From Glaciecola amylolytica (GTDB lineage: Bacteria; Bacteroidota; Bacteroidia; Flavobacteriales_D; Crocinitomicaceae): a stretch of 64,000 nucleotides of DNA. The stretch spans positions 186,001 through 250,000 of the forward strand of contig CP034120.1 in the NCBI GenBank assembly GCA_003856375.1, given 5' to 3'. Below are positions 18,837 through 27,965 of the stretch, piece by piece. The notes below the pieces were generated by a model. It did not search any database and was not told where the DNA came from. It saw only the letters and a program-made list of their open reading frames with translations. Both the position numbers and the translations under genes were made by a program. The number at the start of each line of letters is the position of its first letter. Position 1 is the stretch's first letter.

Positions 18837-19247
18837 CTAGTCGTTGTCTTTTTCTTTGTTCTTGAATTTCAATACGTCGTTATTCGCGTCGTCCATCAAC
18901 CACATTTCTTTGCTTTTCAATCTGCGGATAGAGTACACTTTACTCAGATTTCCTATTGAAATGCGGATTTTCTCTTTTTTATCTGTGAATTCCCATGTTC
19001 CTTCAACCGTTATAAAACCTGATTGGTACATACATTCCATGTCGTCCGTAAGTTCCATAATTTCACCTGAAGTGTCATAGGTAACAGTACCGTCAGCGTG
19101 ATCCGTTTCCTGTAAATCCCATTCACCTTCTACGCGCTCTTTTTTGGAAAGCATAGAAAAACCAGGTCCGTCGGGATACTTGTTACAAGATGTGAATAGA
19201 AGTGTACCGGTTAAAAGACCGGCCAAAGTAAAGGCTGTGATTCTCAT
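18837..19247 (-). CDS. Small lipoprotein, lipocalin-like
   Basis: 136 aa. Signal sequence with lipobox LFTSC (Cys at about residue 21), followed by a beta-rich domain in which KERVEGEWDLQE and TVEGTWEFTDKKEKIRISI resemble lipocalin-like lipoproteins of Bacteroidota. No catalytic residues are visible. It ends 7 nt from the convergent lycopene cyclase gene and begins 52 nt after the prenyl synthase stop, so it may belong to that operon. Function unknown. Confidence 0.85.
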   Translation of the reverse strand: MRITAFTLAGLLTGTLLFTSCNKYPDGPGFSMLSKKERVEGEWDLQETDHADGTVTYDTSGEIMELTDDMECMYQSGFITVEGTWEFTDKKEKIRISIGNLSKVYSIRRLKSKEMWLMDDANNDVLKFKNKEKDND

Positions 19248-19299
19248 AAAAACAATTTTTGATAATTAAATGTAGGGATAAATAATTGAGTGGAAAACA

Positions 19300-20271
19300 T
19301 TAATTCATACGAACCATTAAATTTTTCGCAAGTATGTGAAGTTCTTCAATGGGAAAAGAATCGTTTTCGAGCTTGTCCAGATTCTCCATCGCCAAACGAT
19401 AATATTCCGACATTTTCTCCTTTGCGTGCGTTAAAGTTCCGTTTTCCTGAAACAAGCGTTTGGCGAAATCAATTTTATCCGGATTTGCTTCCATCTCCAA
19501 AAGGGTTTTAAAATCCTGCTGGTACGTTGAATCACTTGTATTTCGTGCATGAATGAAGAGCAAGGTTTGTTTGTGAGCTAAAATATCTCCACCGACCTGT
19601 TTTCCGAACAATTCAGGATCTCCATACAAATCCAGAATATCGTCCTGAATCTGAAAAGCAATACCGAGAGAAACACCGAATTCATATAAACGAAGGCGGG
19701 TTTCTTCACTTTGATGGGCAAGAATAGCTCCAAATTCAAGTGCACAACCTAAAAGAACGGATGTTTTCAGACGAATCATCTCAATGTATTCCGCTTCCGT
19801 CACATCGTTTCGGGATTCGTAATCCATATCCATTTGTTGTCCCTGACAGACTTCAATAGCCGTTTCATTGAATCTCTTCAATAAAAGCGGAAGCCGTGAA
19901 TCGGTATATTTTTCAAGCTGCTGGTATGCTTCCACATAAAGCACATCTCCGCAAAGAATAGCTACACTTGAATTCCATTTGATATGGACGGTTGCTTTTC
20001 CTCTTCGAAATGGAGCTGCATCCATGATATCGTCATGAATCAATGAGAAATTATGAAAAAGCTCAATAGAAAGTGCTGCATGAATGCTTTCTTCCTTCGG
20101 AACACCAAAAATGTTTCCTCCCAGAATGGTCAGAATCGGGCGGATTCTTTTCCCTCCGAGTGAAAGAAAATATTTTAAAGGGTTAAACAGGTTCTGGGGC
20201 TCTTTATCCAGATTTATAATACCTGTGATTTCATTTTCAAGGTATGCTTTGTATTCACTAAATTCCTTCAT
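19300..20271 (-). CDS. Trans-isoprenyl diphosphate synthase
   Basis: 323-aa prenyl chain elongase joining IPP to allylic diphosphates. It shows GGKRIRP (IPP binding), the first Asp-rich motif DDIMD with RRG after it, and the second Asp motif QIQDDILDLYGD. The first motif has no two-residue insert and Phe stands five residues before it, which suggests a short product (C15-C20); this is inference. Its start codon shares one base with the rfbA stop (TAATG). It may feed the carotenoid pathway encoded on the other strand or quinone synthesis. Confidence 0.93.
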   Translation of the reverse strand: MKEFSEYKAYLENEITGIINLDKEPQNLFNPLKYFLSLGGKRIRPILTILGGNIFGVPKEESIHAALSIELFHNFSLIHDDIMDAAPFRRGKATVHIKWNSSVAILCGDVLYVEAYQQLEKYTDSRLPLLLKRFNETAIEVCQGQQMDMDYESRNDVTEAEYIEMIRLKTSVLLGCALEFGAILAHQSEETRLRLYEFGVSLGIAFQIQDDILDLYGDPELFGKQVGGDILAHKQTLLFIHARNTSDSTYQQDFKTLLEMEANPDKIDFAKRLFQENGTLTHAKEKMSEYYRLAMENLDKLENDSFPIEELHILAKNLMVRMN

Positions 20272-21134
20272 TACTTATTCAGCAATTGCAATAAATAGGT
20301 CCCATATCCGCTTTTCACCAAAGGCTGAGCAATGGTTTTTAATTGTTCGGCGTCAATGAATCCGTTTCGGTAAGCAATTTCTTCGATACAGCCCACTTTT
20401 AAGCCCTGACGTTCTTCGATCACCTGAACGAATTGTCCGGCTTGCATCAGTGAAGGGAAGGTTCCTGTATCCAGCCATGCGGTTCCTCTGCTCAGAATGG
20501 CAACTTTCAATTGACCTCTTTTCAGATATTCCGCATTGACATCGGTGATTTCATATTCTCCTCTTGCCGAAGGTTTCAGGTTTTTAGCGATTTCAATCAC
20601 GTTGTTGTCGTAGAAATACAAACCGGGAACGGCATACTTTGATTTTGGATTTTGAGGCTTTTCTTCAATGGAAATGACATTCATTACCTCATCGAATTCC
20701 ACCACTCCGTAACGTTCAGGATCACTGACGTGATAGGCGTAAACAACTCCTCCATCAGGAGAAACGTTTTCTTTCAGCAGTTCATCCATTCCGACACCAT
20801 AAAAGATGTTGTCGCCCAAAATAAGCGCTACCGAATCATTTCCGATAAAGGATTCTCCGATGACAAAAGCCTGCGCGAGACCATTTGGTTCCGGCTGTTC
20901 GGCATAGGAAAAAGCACAGCCCAACTGACTTCCGTCTCCAAGTAGTTTCTTGAATTGAGGTAAGTCGTGCGGAGTGGAGATAATCAGAATCTCCCGGATA
21001 CCTGCAGTCATTAAAATCGACAACGGGTAATAGATCATCGGCTTGTCATAAATAGGCATTAACTGCTTACTGATGGCCAATGTCAGAGGGTGAAGCCTTG
21101 TGCCCGAACCTCCTGCGAGAATGATTCCTTTCAT
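20271..21134 (-). CDS. rfbA: Glucose-1-phosphate thymidylyltransferase RfbA
   Basis: 287-aa nucleotidyltransferase making dTDP-glucose, the first step toward dTDP-L-rhamnose and other surface sugars. Signature [18 protein letters not shown], then [25 protein letters not shown] and [13 protein letters not shown]. The rest of the rfb set is not nearby; the gene is sandwiched between an exporter (3-nt gap) and a prenyl synthase (1-nt overlap), an unusual setting. Confidence 0.96.
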   Translation of the reverse strand: MKGIILAGGSGTRLHPLTLAISKQLMPIYDKPMIYYPLSILMTAGIREILIISTPHDLPQFKKLLGDGSQLGCAFSYAEQPEPNGLAQAFVIGESFIGNDSVALILGDNIFYGVGMDELLKENVSPDGGVVYAYHVSDPERYGVVEFDEVMNVISIEEKPQNPKSKYAVPGLYFYDNNVIEIAKNLKPSARGEYEITDVNAEYLKRGQLKVAILSRGTAWLDTGTFPSLMQAGQFVQVIEERQGLKVGCIEEIAYRNGFIDAEQLKTIAQPLVKSGYGTYLLQLLNK

Positions 21135-21137
21135 CGT

Positions 21138-23813
21138 TTAGTCTTCCTTTTTTTCATTTGAATCGCTATCCGGACTTTTTGTTTCGTCCGATCCATCCAG
21201 TTTTTCGATTTCCAATAAATCCCAGTTGATATCTGAGTCTTCATCGTAAATTTCGAAAAGAGGTTCTTCAAACGATTTGGTAGTCAATCGACGTTCGTAA
21301 CTTAACAACAAACAAGGCAACAAGATCAGGTTTGTGAAAAGTGCCACGAAATAAGTGATTGCAGATAAGTATCCGAGGGCCTGAGTTCCACCGAAATCAG
21401 AGAACACGAATACGATGAATCCGAAGAATAAGATAACGGATGTGTAAATGATACTCAATCCGGTTTCACGAATCGAAATGGCGATACATTCTTTCAAATC
21501 CCATTTCTTCTGCTTGATTTCGTGACGATAATGGGCCAGGAAGTGAATTGTATTATCGACCGTAATTCCTAATGCAATTGAGAAGATCAACAGGGTAGAA
21601 GGTTTAAGCGGAATTCCGAAAATTCCCATGATTCCGGCAGTGATCGCCATTGGAATCAGGTTTGGAACCATCGATACGATAACCATTCTGAAAGAGTAGA
21701 ACAACACACACATCAAAGCAGCAATAGAAATTACTGCGAAAACGATACTCGAAGTCAGGTTGCTCACCAGGTATTTGGTTCCTTCCGATGCCACAACAGA
21801 AGTTCCCGTTAATGTAACATCATAGTATTCGTTATCGATCGCTTTGCGAAGTGTTTTCTTAAAGGTCGGCTTCTTGAAATATTTTCGAACCAGTTCCGGA
21901 TCAGAATCGAAAGCGTATTGTTTTTCATCGTTTCCATTGGAAAGCAAAGAAGTCACATTGTTGTAAACACCGCTCGACAAATCGAAAATCGAATCAATGT
22001 ATGCCAATCTTCCCTTTTTGACATTGGAATAATAGTTCTCCAGTTGAGTTTTGTCGGGATTCATGATGCTGTCGATCCGTTTTTGAATCAAATGCACCTC
22101 ATCTTCCACTTCATACGATCCCAAATCTTTCATGGAAGTCCGCACACGAAGAATATGATTCGTGGTATCTACCAATTCCTTGATTGAGAATGTGCTGTTG
22201 TTTGTGGTTGTAGACAGATTTTTCAGATATGCATTCAGTCGAAGTTTATCCTTGGTTGCGAAAATCTTATACTGATCTGGATTATTGTTGTAATATGCCA
22301 TATTCACCACTTTCACAAAGTCAACAATAGAAAGACTTTTTGCAAACAAAGTGTCTTTATTGAGCATGTCCTGAACCTGCTCTACACTCTGCATGGTGTT
22401 TTTTCCGAAAAGGCGTCCTCTTTCTTTGTAATCAATCAGAACTTCAAACGGAACAGCCCCGCCGAAGTTTGTTTCCATAAACTGGATGTCCTTCAGGATC
22501 GGATCTCTGGCCGGAAGATCGCCGGTAATGTTCCCGGTTACTTTTATAAAGAAAATCCCGATTCCTGTTCCAACTGTCAAGAGAATGGTAACAGCATAAA
22601 CCGTTTTGCGGTGATGTGCGGTGATGTAAACCAATTTCTCCAGGAATCTAACTGCTGCTTTTCGGTCGAGGTGTTTTAAATGTCTTGTTTTCGGTTGTTT
22701 GGAGAACGACGCAAAAATCGGAATCAAACAAAGTGAAACGACGTAACACAACATGATGTTCAAAGACGAAATTACCCCGAATTCAAAGAATTTAGTGGAA
22801 TTGGTGAACAAGAACGTCATGAAACCGATTGCCGTGGTTACGTTGGTAAGCCACATGGCAGTTCCCGTTTTACGAATAACCTGCGTCAATGCCTTGATCT
22901 TGTTTCCGTGTTGCCGGAATTCGAAATGATACTTGTTGAAGAGATAAATACAGTTCGGAATTCCGATGACAATCATCAGCGGAGGAATAAGAGCCATCAT
23001 GATGGAAATATTGTACTCAAAGAGTCCGATGGTTCCCATTGCCCAGATTACGGTAATCATTACGACCAATACGCTGATAAGCGTTACGCGAACTGACCGG
23101 AAGAAGAAATACATGATTCCGAATGAAACCAACAATGAAATGACCACGAAAATGTACATTTCAGACATCACGCGTTTTCCGATCAAAACCCGCATGTGAG
23201 GCAAACCGGCAAAGTGTACCTTGTTGAATTCTTTTTCGTAGGATTTTGCCAGGTTTTCAATCTCAATTACGACTTTCTGTTTGTCTTTATCGACCAAAAA
23301 GTTTTCATCCAGACTCACCATCATCAAACTTACGTTCGTGGAATCGTTGTAAAGAACGCCATTGTAGATCGGGTTTCTGCGAATTTCATTCTTGATCTGC
23401 TCAATGGATTTTTCCTTGAAAGAAATATCGGAGAAAATCGGTTTGATCGTAAACTGACTATTTGCCGTGTCGTTGATCAGATTGAATAATTTCGCTTCCG
23501 AGATCACGGATGTTACCCCGTCAATCTGAAGAATAGAATCCCCCAGATTTTTCCACATGAGGAATTTCTCTTTAGTATATAAATCCTTGTCCTGAATTGC
23601 AATAACGAGCGCAGATCCATCTTCCCCGAACATCTTTTTAAAATTCAGATATGTGATCTGAGTAGGACTGTCTTTCGGAAGCATGTTTCCATACTTGTTA
23701 TCGATTTTCAAACCGGTTAGCGCATAATATCCCAACAAAACTGTCAGAAGCGCCATGATAGCAAGAATAATAAAACGATTTCTTAGAATGATATTGGCAA
23801 TTCTATTCCACAT
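21138..23813 (-). CDS. MMPL/RND-family exporter
   Basis: 891-aa inner-membrane transporter with the doubled RND layout: one helix, a large periplasmic loop (~40-215), five helices (~220-400), then the same again (loop ~430-690, helices ~690-850). The second-half block PSTLLIFSIALGITVDNTIHFLAHYRHE and the first-half GIPNCIYLFNKYHFE match the MMPL/sterol-sensing-like subgroup rather than drug pumps with adaptor proteins. The C-terminal 50 residues are very acidic. Likely exports a lipid or hydrophobic compound; the operon partners (rfbA, prenyl synthase) do not settle the substrate. Confidence 0.9.
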   Translation of the reverse strand: MWNRIANIILRNRFIILAIMALLTVLLGYYALTGLKIDNKYGNMLPKDSPTQITYLNFKKMFGEDGSALVIAIQDKDLYTKEKFLMWKNLGDSILQIDGVTSVISEAKLFNLINDTANSQFTIKPIFSDISFKEKSIEQIKNEIRRNPIYNGVLYNDSTNVSLMMVSLDENFLVDKDKQKVVIEIENLAKSYEKEFNKVHFAGLPHMRVLIGKRVMSEMYIFVVISLLVSFGIMYFFFRSVRVTLISVLVVMITVIWAMGTIGLFEYNISIMMALIPPLMIVIGIPNCIYLFNKYHFEFRQHGNKIKALTQVIRKTGTAMWLTNVTTAIGFMTFLFTNSTKFFEFGVISSLNIMLCYVVSLCLIPIFASFSKQPKTRHLKHLDRKAAVRFLEKLVYITAHHRKTVYAVTILLTVGTGIGIFFIKVTGNITGDLPARDPILKDIQFMETNFGGAVPFEVLIDYKERGRLFGKNTMQSVEQVQDMLNKDTLFAKSLSIVDFVKVVNMAYYNNNPDQYKIFATKDKLRLNAYLKNLSTTTNNSTFSIKELVDTTNHILRVRTSMKDLGSYEVEDEVHLIQKRIDSIMNPDKTQLENYYSNVKKGRLAYIDSIFDLSSGVYNNVTSLLSNGNDEKQYAFDSDPELVRKYFKKPTFKKTLRKAIDNEYYDVTLTGTSVVASEGTKYLVSNLTSSIVFAVISIAALMCVLFYSFRMVIVSMVPNLIPMAITAGIMGIFGIPLKPSTLLIFSIALGITVDNTIHFLAHYRHEIKQKKWDLKECIAISIRETGLSIIYTSVILFFGFIVFVFSDFGGTQALGYLSAITYFVALFTNLILLPCLLLSYERRLTTKSFEEPLFEIYDEDSDINWDLLEIEKLDGSDETKSPDSDSNEKKED

Positions 23814-23840
23814 ACCTCTTTGTATTTTATTTTTAATCAG

Positions 23841-23947
23841 ACCGGGTTAACGTGCCCGTCTTTTGTTACTTTTTATGACTGCGTTGACGCTTGTCTTTCG
23901 TTAGAAGTAAAACTGCGCTAACGCTTGTTTTTTTCAGAAGCAGTGCT
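23841..23947. repeat. Short imperfect tandem repeats in spacer
   Basis: Two units of about 34 bp beginning ACTGCGTTGACGCTTGTCTT (23878) and ACTGCGCTAACGCTTGTTTT (23912), with a more distant copy from 23841 (ACCGGGTTAACGTGCCCGTC). They lie between the S9 peptidase stop and the exporter start. Confidence 0.5.
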
Positions 23948-23958
23948 TCTTCTTCTTC

Positions 23959-25989
23959 CTACTTTAAATATGTATTTAACCAGTCGAAAAATTCTCTGTT
24001 CCACAGCATACTGTTTTGCGGCTTGGTTACCCAATGCCCTTCATCCGGAAAATAAAGAAACTTGCTTGGAATTCCTTTTAACTGAAGCACCTGAAAAGCT
24101 TGCATTCCTTCGGATTCCGGAACCCGGAAATCTTTTCCTCCGTGAATAACCAACATCGGAGTATTCCATTTGTCGACCAACTTGTGAGGACTGTTTTTTG
24201 CATACAGTTCCTTGTTTTCAGGAAGCCAGTAAGGTCCTCCGATATCCCAGTTTGCGAAAAACAATTCTTCTGTCGTTCCGTACCAGCTTTCCAGATTGAA
24301 CAAACCACAATGCGAAATGAATGCTTTGAAACGGTTTTCGTGAATTCCTGCAAGGTAGTAAACCGAATAACCTCCGTAGCTTGCGCCAACAGCTCCCAGT
24401 TTGTCTTTGTTAATTGCCGGAATTTGCGCCACACAACTATCCACAGCTGTTAAGTAGTCGCGCATTGCTTGTCCTCCCCAATCTTTTGAAATCGCGTCGT
24501 TCCATTCCTGCCCGAATCCCGGAAGACCTCTGCGGTTTGGAGCGATCACAATGTATCCTTGTGATGCCATCAAGCGGAAGTTCCAGCGGTAAGAGAAATA
24601 TTGCGAAACGGGACTTTGCGGTCCACCCTGACAATAAAGTAAAGCCGGGTATTTTTTTGAAGCATCGTAATTCGGAGGGTAAATGACCCATGTAAGCATT
24701 TTCTTTCCGTCGGTTGTCGTGATCCATTTTTCCTGAACGGTTGGTTCAGCTACTCCGTTTAATTGTTCTTTATTCGCATGAGTTAACTGCTCATTCAAAC
24801 CTGTTTTCGGAGTGAAAATCCAGATGTCCGTAGGATTGATCATATCTTGTCTTTCCAACAAAATACGGTCTTTCATGACGCTGAAATGAACATAATCGCA
24901 ACGATCAGAAGTCAATTGCTGAATTTTTCCGCTCACAACATCCAGTGAATATAATTGCTTGGTAGCTTTTACGGTTGCGGTAAAATAGATGATTTCTTTT
25001 GACGGATGCCACGCAAAATCGTTTACGCTCAGATCCAGATTTGCAGTCAGATCTTTTTCCTGCCTGCTTGCCAGATCCATGATCCGGATGCGGTTTTTAT
25101 CCGATTCGAAACCATCTCTTTCCATACTGAGCCATGCAAGGGTTTTACCCGTTGCATTCACGGCAGGATTTGTGTCGTATCCTTTGTGTGCTGAAGTTAA
25201 AACAGTCGTGATTTTATCTGCTGTTTTGTATGCATAGATCTCAGAATTGGTAGATTGTGCGAAGTTTTTTCCTGCCAGTTTTTTGGTAGAGTAGAAGATC
25301 GTTTGTCCGTCTTTGCTGAAACAAACACCTTCAATTCCGCCGAAAGGACCTGTTGCCGAAGGAAAGTTTTCTCCCTGCATCACATCTGCTTTTTTGACGA
25401 ATTTCCCTTCAGCAGAAAGCTCGTACCAATACAAATGCATGACTTCCGGAGACGACCATTGATTCCAGTGACGGTAAAGCAAGTCGGTTTCTACCCGTCC
25501 GGATGTTTGCGGTAAATCCGGATATTTATCCGAAACGGTTTGTTTGATCTTTAGTAATTCCAGTGTTGCAAAACGCTTTCCATCCGGACTCATCACCAAA
25601 CCTTCAACAGACAGAGGCCCGAAAGTGTGAAGGGTTTTAACGGCTTTGCTTGCCGGATTCAAACTTTGAAGCTGAAGTTCAGAACCTACGGTTTGAAGAA
25701 AAACCAATTGATTTTCCGCATTCCAGGAAAAGTTCCATGCCCCTTCAATTGAAAGAATACTCGTTTTTCCGGTTTTCAGTTCAATTAATCGGGTGCTTGT
25801 TTTTCCTTTGTTTACGGTATAATCGTATGTGGTACTTTGATATACGGCCCATTCTTCATTGGGAGATCCCAGAGTTCCTGAAATCCGATTGAGTGACCAC
25901 ATTTTTTCAGGAGTAAATTCTTGAGCTTCCGCCTGAAATTGCACTAGAACGCTTGTAATCAGTGCAAGTAAAATTGATAGTTTACCCAT
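23959..25989 (-). CDS. Secreted S9-family prolyl oligopeptidase
   Basis: 676 aa with signal peptide MGKLSILLALITSVLVQFQAEAQ. Residues ~40-430 form a beta-propeller of WD40-like repeats; the alpha/beta hydrolase domain follows. The catalytic Ser is S537 in GASYGGY; the Asp lies in HGGKDFRVPESEG and the His in PDEGHWV. This is the DPP/acylaminoacyl-peptidase layout, cutting short peptides in the periplasm or outside. No T9SS sorting domain is present, so it probably stays periplasmic. Confidence 0.94.
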   Translation of the reverse strand: MGKLSILLALITSVLVQFQAEAQEFTPEKMWSLNRISGTLGSPNEEWAVYQSTTYDYTVNKGKTSTRLIELKTGKTSILSIEGAWNFSWNAENQLVFLQTVGSELQLQSLNPASKAVKTLHTFGPLSVEGLVMSPDGKRFATLELLKIKQTVSDKYPDLPQTSGRVETDLLYRHWNQWSSPEVMHLYWYELSAEGKFVKKADVMQGENFPSATGPFGGIEGVCFSKDGQTIFYSTKKLAGKNFAQSTNSEIYAYKTADKITTVLTSAHKGYDTNPAVNATGKTLAWLSMERDGFESDKNRIRIMDLASRQEKDLTANLDLSVNDFAWHPSKEIIYFTATVKATKQLYSLDVVSGKIQQLTSDRCDYVHFSVMKDRILLERQDMINPTDIWIFTPKTGLNEQLTHANKEQLNGVAEPTVQEKWITTTDGKKMLTWVIYPPNYDASKKYPALLYCQGGPQSPVSQYFSYRWNFRLMASQGYIVIAPNRRGLPGFGQEWNDAISKDWGGQAMRDYLTAVDSCVAQIPAINKDKLGAVGASYGGYSVYYLAGIHENRFKAFISHCGLFNLESWYGTTEELFFANWDIGGPYWLPENKELYAKNSPHKLVDKWNTPMLVIHGGKDFRVPESEGMQAFQVLQLKGIPSKFLYFPDEGHWVTKPQNSMLWNREFFDWLNTYLK

Positions 25990-26008
25990 AGATATTTTTC
26001 AAGTTGCT

Positions 26009-26016
26009 CAAAAATA
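26009..26016 (-). promoter_or_regulatory. -7 promoter element for the S9 peptidase
   Basis: TATTTTTG on the minus strand, 20 nt before the peptidase ATG, fits TAnnTTTG. Confidence 0.45.
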
Positions 26017-26067
26017 CCTAAAAAAGTCAATTAGGGGGCTATAAAATACGATGAAATACAGCTTTAA

Positions 26068-26280
26068 CTAAGATTTAAGCTTTGCTTTTTTGCGTCGGGA
26101 ATGACTTCGAATGTAACCGTATCCAAAAACGAGCAGAGCGATAATCCCTGTGGAAATGAAGGTGATGGAAAGTGTTTCCACGAAAGGATAGGATTGCGAA
26201 CTGCAATAAAAGAGCGAATTAATGGCTGCCAACAGAATAATGAGTGTTCTTTGAAAACGTTTTATCGGAATCATTAACAA
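26068..26280 (-). CDS. Small two-helix membrane protein
   Basis: Tentative 70-aa gene. It encodes two hydrophobic helices (~10-27 and ~36-55) with a basic N-terminus (IKRFQR) and a strongly basic tail (SHSRRKKAKLKS), the charge pattern expected of a real inner-membrane protein. An ATG at 26274 is an alternative start. No homologous family is recognised and no clear promoter is visible. It fills most of the 407-nt spacer between the S9 peptidase and the gene at 26397; the rest of that spacer holds promoter motifs only. Confidence 0.5.
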   Translation of the reverse strand: MLMIPIKRFQRTLIILLAAINSLFYCSSQSYPFVETLSITFISTGIIALLVFGYGYIRSHSRRKKAKLKS

Positions 26281-26350
26281 ACTGATTTTGAACGAATTTA
26301 ATTAAAAATATCATTCAATGTTGTTAACGTGAATAATTACACAAAATAGA

Positions 26351-26378
26351 TTTGAACCTTTTGAGTTCTTTACTGTAC
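26351..26378 (+). promoter_or_regulatory. TTGAACC-N14-CTGTA promoter-like motif, copy A
   Basis: TTTGAACC (26351-26358), 14 nt, then CTGTAC (26373-26378), 18 nt before the ATG at 26397. Two further copies with identical spacing stand at 27115 and 59653. The GAACC box resembles ECF sigma -35 elements. A TAGATTTG -7-like box overlaps it at 26347. Confidence 0.55.
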
Positions 26379-26396
26379 TGTCAAAAAAAATAGGTT

Positions 26397-27104
26397 ATGA
26401 AATCAAAATCCGTTCAATATTCTATCCAGAATCCATGTCATGAAAACTGGAATGAAATGCAGCCTGAAGTACAAGGTCGTTTTTGCAGTTCCTGCGAAAA
26501 ATCGGTAGTTGATTTTACCACCATGTCTGATTTTTCGATTGTCAATTATCTGGAGAACCACAAAAGGGATAAAGTTTGTGGAAGGTTTACAAAACCTCAG
26601 CTGAATCGCGTTTATCAATTGAATCAAGCGGTTTCATCACCGATGTTTGATTTGCGTGCAGTAGTTTTGGGTTTGGCTTTGACCACTTTTTCTGCTGTTC
26701 ATAGTTTCTCACAAACGGAACCTCAGGAACTGGTGAAAATCGATACGACCGTTCAGCAGATTCCACCGATAATTATGGGGAAAGTTGCTATGGAAACCTT
26801 CGACCACAGAGGTGAAAAAATAGCGAAAGGAACAATCACAAATTCTCTGAGCTCTTTCAAAGGAATTCATGTTCAATTGAAAAATCAGGATGGAAAAGTG
26901 TTGAAAACGATACAACCGGATTCAAAAGGGAATTTTGAATTTGAACTGAACTGGAAACAAAATCCGACGTATGTCGAAGTTTCAGGAACGGGATTTGAAA
27001 CCGCAACGCGTTATTTCCCGGCTATGAATACCTTGTCCGATATCAGAATTGAACTTGCAGAAGTAGAAATCATGATGTTGGGAGAAGTGATTCAGGTGGA
27101 ATAA
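26397..27104 (+). CDS. Cys-rich-domain membrane protein, paralogue 1
   Basis: 235 aa, function unknown. The N-terminal ~65 residues carry a conserved Bacteroidota pattern: PCHENW, then GRFCSSCEKSVVDFT and VCGRF, giving four cysteines plus a His that could bind a metal. A membrane segment follows (VVLGLALTTFSAVHSFSQ, ~85-102), then a beta-sandwich resembling a carboxypeptidase-regulatory domain (GIHVQLKNQDGKVLKTIQPDSKG...). The expected topology is a cytoplasmic Cys domain with the beta domain outside. The next gene is a paralogue, and both share the upstream TTGAACC-N14-CTGTA motif, so duplication included the promoter. Confidence 0.85.
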   Translation: MKSKSVQYSIQNPCHENWNEMQPEVQGRFCSSCEKSVVDFTTMSDFSIVNYLENHKRDKVCGRFTKPQLNRVYQLNQAVSSPMFDLRAVVLGLALTTFSAVHSFSQTEPQELVKIDTTVQQIPPIIMGKVAMETFDHRGEKIAKGTITNSLSSFKGIHVQLKNQDGKVLKTIQPDSKGNFEFELNWKQNPTYVEVSGTGFETATRYFPAMNTLSDIRIELAEVEIMMLGEVIQVE

Positions 27105-27114
27105 AAAGAAAGCA

Positions 27115-27142
27115 TTTGAACCATTTTTGAGAACAACTGTAT
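27115..27142 (+). promoter_or_regulatory. TTGAACC-N14-CTGTA promoter-like motif, copy C
   Basis: TTTGAACC (27115-27122), 14 nt, then CTGTAT (27137-27142), 13 nt before the ATG at 27156. It matches copies A and B in both boxes and in spacing, although the 14-nt spacer differs. Confidence 0.5.
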
Positions 27143-27155
27143 TCAACCTGGAATT

Positions 27156-27875
27156 ATGAAAATCAAAAAGATTAAGTATACGATCGAAGAGCCTTGTCAT
27201 GCTGATTGGGATCAGATGAAACCTGAAGCTCAGGGTCGGTTTTGCGAGTCCTGCAGTACGAAGGTTGTAGACTTCACCGTGATGTCTGATTTTTCCATTG
27301 TCAATTACATGGAAAGCAAAAAGAATGAATCGGTTTGCGGACGTTTTACGGAAGGGCAGTTGAAAAAGGATTATCAATGGATCAAACCGCAGCAGCATGC
27401 TTTATATTTTGATTTGAGAGCGGTTGTTTTGGGTTTGGCGCTGAGTACTTTTTCTGCCTTGCCTTCACAGGCTCAAAATTCGATGGCGACCGAGCAGCAT
27501 GATTCTGTTGTGAAGATCATTCCGGAACGGGAATTTCAAGGCCGGATCATTAGCGGTTACAATCATACGAAAGATACTTTTACAGGAGGAAAGATTAAAC
27601 TTTCGGAGAATGGCGGGGACTACAATTTGGTGAGGATTTCTTTGCTGGATAGTTCTTTGCAGGAAATGACTTCTCTTACTCCGACGAAAGCCGGAAGTTT
27701 CAAAATTCCTTTGGATTGGTCTAAAAATCCGATCGGGATCAAAGTAACTGCTCCGGGGTATTTGCCTCAAACCATTTATTTCAGCAGTCAGAAGACCATC
27801 AGTAATCTGGCGATTACTTTGCACATAGAAGAGCATATTTGGATGGGAAAAGTCCTTCCGAAGGGTTCGCATTGA
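27156..27875 (+). CDS. Cys-rich-domain membrane protein, paralogue 2
   Basis: 239 aa, paralogue of the gene 51 nt upstream. It repeats the N-terminal pattern (PCHADW, GRFCESCSTKVVDFT, MSDFSIVNY, VCGRF), the membrane segment (VVLGLALSTFSALPSQAQ) and a divergent outer beta domain of about 110 residues. The Cys domain and helix are much better conserved between the two than the outer domain, so the inner half is probably the constant, signalling or targeting part (inference). A bidirectional terminator follows. Confidence 0.85.
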   Translation: MKIKKIKYTIEEPCHADWDQMKPEAQGRFCESCSTKVVDFTVMSDFSIVNYMESKKNESVCGRFTEGQLKKDYQWIKPQQHALYFDLRAVVLGLALSTFSALPSQAQNSMATEQHDSVVKIIPEREFQGRIISGYNHTKDTFTGGKIKLSENGGDYNLVRISLLDSSLQEMTSLTPTKAGSFKIPLDWSKNPIGIKVTAPGYLPQTIYFSSQKTISNLAITLHIEEHIWMGKVLPKGSH

Positions 27876-27915
27876 AATGAAGCATTTATACGTTTTACCA
27901 AAACCTCCATATGAC

Positions 27916-27951
27916 AAAAAGCCGGGTGAAAAATTTTTCACCCGGCTTTTT
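27916..27951. terminator. Bidirectional terminator, GGGTGAAAAATTTTTCACCC core
   Basis: Perfect palindrome with arms AAAAAGCCGGGTGAAAAA and its complement, between the convergent paralogue gene and glmS. Same core as at 7371 and 63837. Confidence 0.92.
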
Positions 27952-27965
27952 TATTCATTTTCTTA

